Below the pieces are notes generated by a model. That model had not been told where the DNA came from, ran no database searches, and saw only the letters and a list, made by a program, of their open reading frames with translations. Shown here piece after piece: positions 5,226 through 6,485 of a stretch of 6,485 nt of DNA. The stretch covers positions 1 to 6,485 of the forward strand of contig JAJTHX010000154.1 in the NCBI GenBank assembly GCA_021300125.1, in the 5' to 3' direction. Both the position numbers and the translations under genes were made by a program. The DNA comes from Betaproteobacteria bacterium. GTDB taxonomy: Bacteria; Pseudomonadota; Gammaproteobacteria; Burkholderiales; SG8-41. Every line of letters begins with the position of its first letter. The stretch's first letter is position 1.

Positions 5226-5597
5226 TTATTTGCGCCGCTGCGGGCGCGGCGGCTTGCGCATCTGCCGCTGCAGCCACTCGATGTCGGTGGCAATGGCCTG
5301 CGAGGCCTTGTCCTCCATTGCTCGAAACTGCTTCACCAGCTCACGGCCGAAAGCGGTGACCACGGCACCGCCACCGCGTTTGCCGCCGACCGCAGTCACC
5401 ACCACGGGCTCGATGAAACTCGCATTCAGCGCCTCCACCAGTTGCCAGGCACGACGGTAGGACATGCGCATCTCGCGTGCTGCTGCCGAGATTGAACCCG
5501 TGGCATCGATCAGCCCCACCAGCTGCGCCTTGCCTGGCCCGATTGCCGGGTGATCATCGGCGAGGATGCGCAGCATCAGCCCCGGATAACGCGCCAT
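5226..5597 (-). CDS. modE: ModE-like single-domain winged-helix regulator
   Basis: This is a DNA-binding regulator of molybdate genes. The 123-residue product matches the ModE N-terminal domain: a helix-turn-helix at about 33-58 (TGSISAAAREMRMSYRRAW) and a glycine-rich wing at 68-81 (VGGKRGGGAVVT), both characteristic of ModE. A helical segment (FGRELVKQFRAMEDKASQA) that probably serves dimerisation follows, then a short basic tail. The C-terminal TOBE/Mop metal-binding domains of E. coli ModE are absent, and the natural stop leaves no room for them. Similar one-domain ModE forms are known, for example in Campylobacter. ATG 5597 lies one base after the stop of the upstream ATPase gene; GTG 5612 is an alternative start that would overlap it. 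The gene is probably transcribed with the upstream importer, and its likely target is the palindrome before modA. Confidence 0.88.
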   Translation of the reverse strand: MARYPGLMLRILADDHPAIGPGKAQLVGLIDATGSISAAAREMRMSYRRAWQLVEALNASFIEPVVVTAVGGKRGGGAVVTAFGRELVKQFRAMEDKASQAIATDIEWLQRQMRKPPRPQRRK

Positions 5598-5598
5598 G

Positions 5599-6387
5599 TC
5601 AACGCCCGTCACCGAACAGGGGCAGGCAAACCTGGCGTTCGCCCTGCCCCGCCATCACCGTGGTCACTGCCACGGACACGCCGTACAGTTCACGCAGGCT
5701 GGCATCGGACATCACCTCGCGTGGTGTGCCGCAGGCCTGCAGCGTTCCGCAGCGCAGCAAGGCCACACGGTTGGCACACAGAAAAACCTGGTCAGGATCA
5801 TGGGTGGACAGCAACACGCCAATGCCGTCCGCAGCCAGGGCACGGATACGTTCCAGCACGCGCAGCTGGTTGCCGAAGTCGAGGTTGGCCGTCGGCTCGT
5901 CCATCACCATCAGCGTCGCTGCCTGTGCCAGCGCACGCGCAATCAGAACCAGCTGGCGTTCGCCTCCGGAGATCCGCGTATAGGCGGCATCAGAAAGTTG
6001 CGTAAGACCCATGCGCGCAATCGCCTCATCCGCCAGCTCGCGGTCATGCCGCGACGGCACCGAAAACAGGCCAAGGTGCGCGGTGCGTCCCATCAACACC
6101 ACTTCACGCACGCTGTACGGAAAAAAAGTGCCATGGGCCTGCGGCACATAACTGACGCGCTGCGCCACCACCTCGCGCGGCAAGGTATCGAGATCGGCGC
6201 CATCTAGCAGCAGGCGGCCGCCCTGCTTCGGCAGCAGGCCGAGCAAGGTCTTGAACAAGGTGGTCTTGCCGCTGCCGTTCGGCCCAAGCAAAGCCAGCAC
6301 CTCGCCCGCCGCCAGTTGCAGCGAAACACCATGACCGACACTGCGGCCGGGATAACCAAAATCGAGTGCTTCGGCGGCCAGCATCAT
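5599..6387 (-). CDS. ABC transporter ATPase of the BtuD/FecE/MolC class, probably MolC-like
   Basis: The product is a cytoplasmic ATPase of about 262 residues paired with a FecCD-type permease. Its motifs are complete: Walker A GPNGSGKTT (35-43, Lys41), Q-loop YVPQ (80-83), signature SGGERQ (140-145), Walker B LMVMDE (159-164) and switch His196 (LLSTHDPDQ). Segments such as FPYSVREVVLMGRTAHLG and RQLVLIARALAQ recall Haemophilus MolC, the ATPase of a molybdate/tungstate importer of the vitamin B12 class, more than FecE. The modE-like gene starts one base after its stop, which supports an oxyanion role. Iron-siderophore or cobalamin substrates remain possible. ATG 6387 or 6384 is chosen because the domain begins there; the ribosome binding site is weak. 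The upstream open frame mostly overlaps the permease gene and is not protein-like. Confidence 0.85.
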   Translation of the reverse strand: MMLAAEALDFGYPGRSVGHGVSLQLAAGEVLALLGPNGSGKTTLFKTLLGLLPKQGGRLLLDGADLDTLPREVVAQRVSYVPQAHGTFFPYSVREVVLMGRTAHLGLFSVPSRHDRELADEAIARMGLTQLSDAAYTRISGGERQLVLIARALAQAATLMVMDEPTANLDFGNQLRVLERIRALAADGIGVLLSTHDPDQVFLCANRVALLRCGTLQACGTPREVMSDASLRELYGVSVAVTTVMAGQGERQVCLPLFGDGR

Positions 6388-6397
6388 TGCCCGAATC

Positions 6398-6485
6398 TCA
6401 TTGAAATCCTCTCTTTGCCGTGGCGAGCTGCCACAGAAACAGCGGCGTGCCGACAAACGCGGTAAGCACACCCAGCGGAATCTCG
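6398..6485 (-). CDS. FecCD/BtuC-family ABC permease, C-terminal 28 residues
   Basis: Only the 3' end is in the window, in a frame that ends with TGA at 6400-6398. The translated tail runs EIPLGVLTAFVGTPLFLWQL and then ATAKRGFQ. This is the standard C terminus of FecCD/BtuC permeases: an E-(I/L)-P-(L/V)-G motif, the last transmembrane helix with a G-P-like turn, FLW, and a basic cytoplasmic end. The ATPase gene starts 10 bases later, so the two almost certainly form one transporter (MolB-like if the partner is MolC-like). Substrate cannot be judged from this fragment. Confidence 0.88.
   Translation of the reverse strand, partial: EIPLGVLTAFVGTPLFLWQLATAKRGFQ

Noticed and set aside
5213..5251. 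Terminator after modE (GC hairpin at 5233-5251 and T-run at 5221-5214)
   Set aside because: The hairpin lies inside the modE coding end and eleven bases separate it from the T-run, too far for a standard intrinsic terminator; the T-run fits better as an AT-rich element upstream of the modA promoter.
6388..6471. 28-residue N-terminal extension of the MolC-like ATPase
   Set aside because: It mostly overlaps the permease coding end, is not protein-like, and ABC ATPases of this class start just before the LxxxxLxFGY strand.
1..6485. CRISPR array, insertion sequence, tRNA or rRNA
   Set aside because: I saw no regularly spaced repeats, transposase motifs, terminal inverted repeats or structural RNA in either strand; the only tandem repeat is the 15-bp pair at 26-55.

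Overview
The window carries a molybdenum gene cluster, and every gene I can support lies on the minus strand, so transcription runs from high to low coordinates. Base composition is high-GC, with strong G/C preference at third codon positions. The proteins resemble those of Gram-negative bacteria: a Sec-exported ModA, a ModB permease, and MobB, MoaD and MoaE. My best guess is a beta- or gammaproteobacterium, more likely beta. This is inference, because there is no rRNA or other marker gene here.

The right part (about 5226-6485, read leftwards) starts with the last 28 codons of a FecCD/BtuC-type permease. An intact BtuD/FecE/MolC-type ATPase follows, and one base after it comes a single-domain ModE-like regulator. 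The ATPase resembles what I recall of Haemophilus MolC, and it is packed against modE. I therefore propose a MolBC-like molybdate or tungstate importer, but its binding protein is outside the window.

Between modE and modA lies an AT-rich gap of 107 bp. It contains a perfect 10-bp inverted repeat of the ModE-operator type that overlaps a plausible -10 box. Downstream are modA, modB and modC (classical molybdate ABC importer), mobB (guanine dinucleotide step), and moaD and moaE (the two subunits of molybdopterin synthase). Gaps or overlaps are short throughout, which suggests one long operon joining oxyanion uptake to cofactor assembly. A uspA-type universal stress protein gene follows moaE by 23 bp.

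The left end (1-765) is poorly explained. It holds a small single-helix membrane ORF, a 47-codon ORF of coding-like composition, and the N-terminal part of an unrecognised, Ala/Gln/Glu-rich protein that runs off the left edge. All three are in the same frame, separated only by stop codons. The last one contains a perfect 15-bp in-frame tandem duplication.

The observations most worth checking are: ModC lacks its Walker A lysine (Thr instead) while all other ATPase motifs are intact; two different importers may share one metal-domain-less ModE; and the left-end ORF chain is unexplained.
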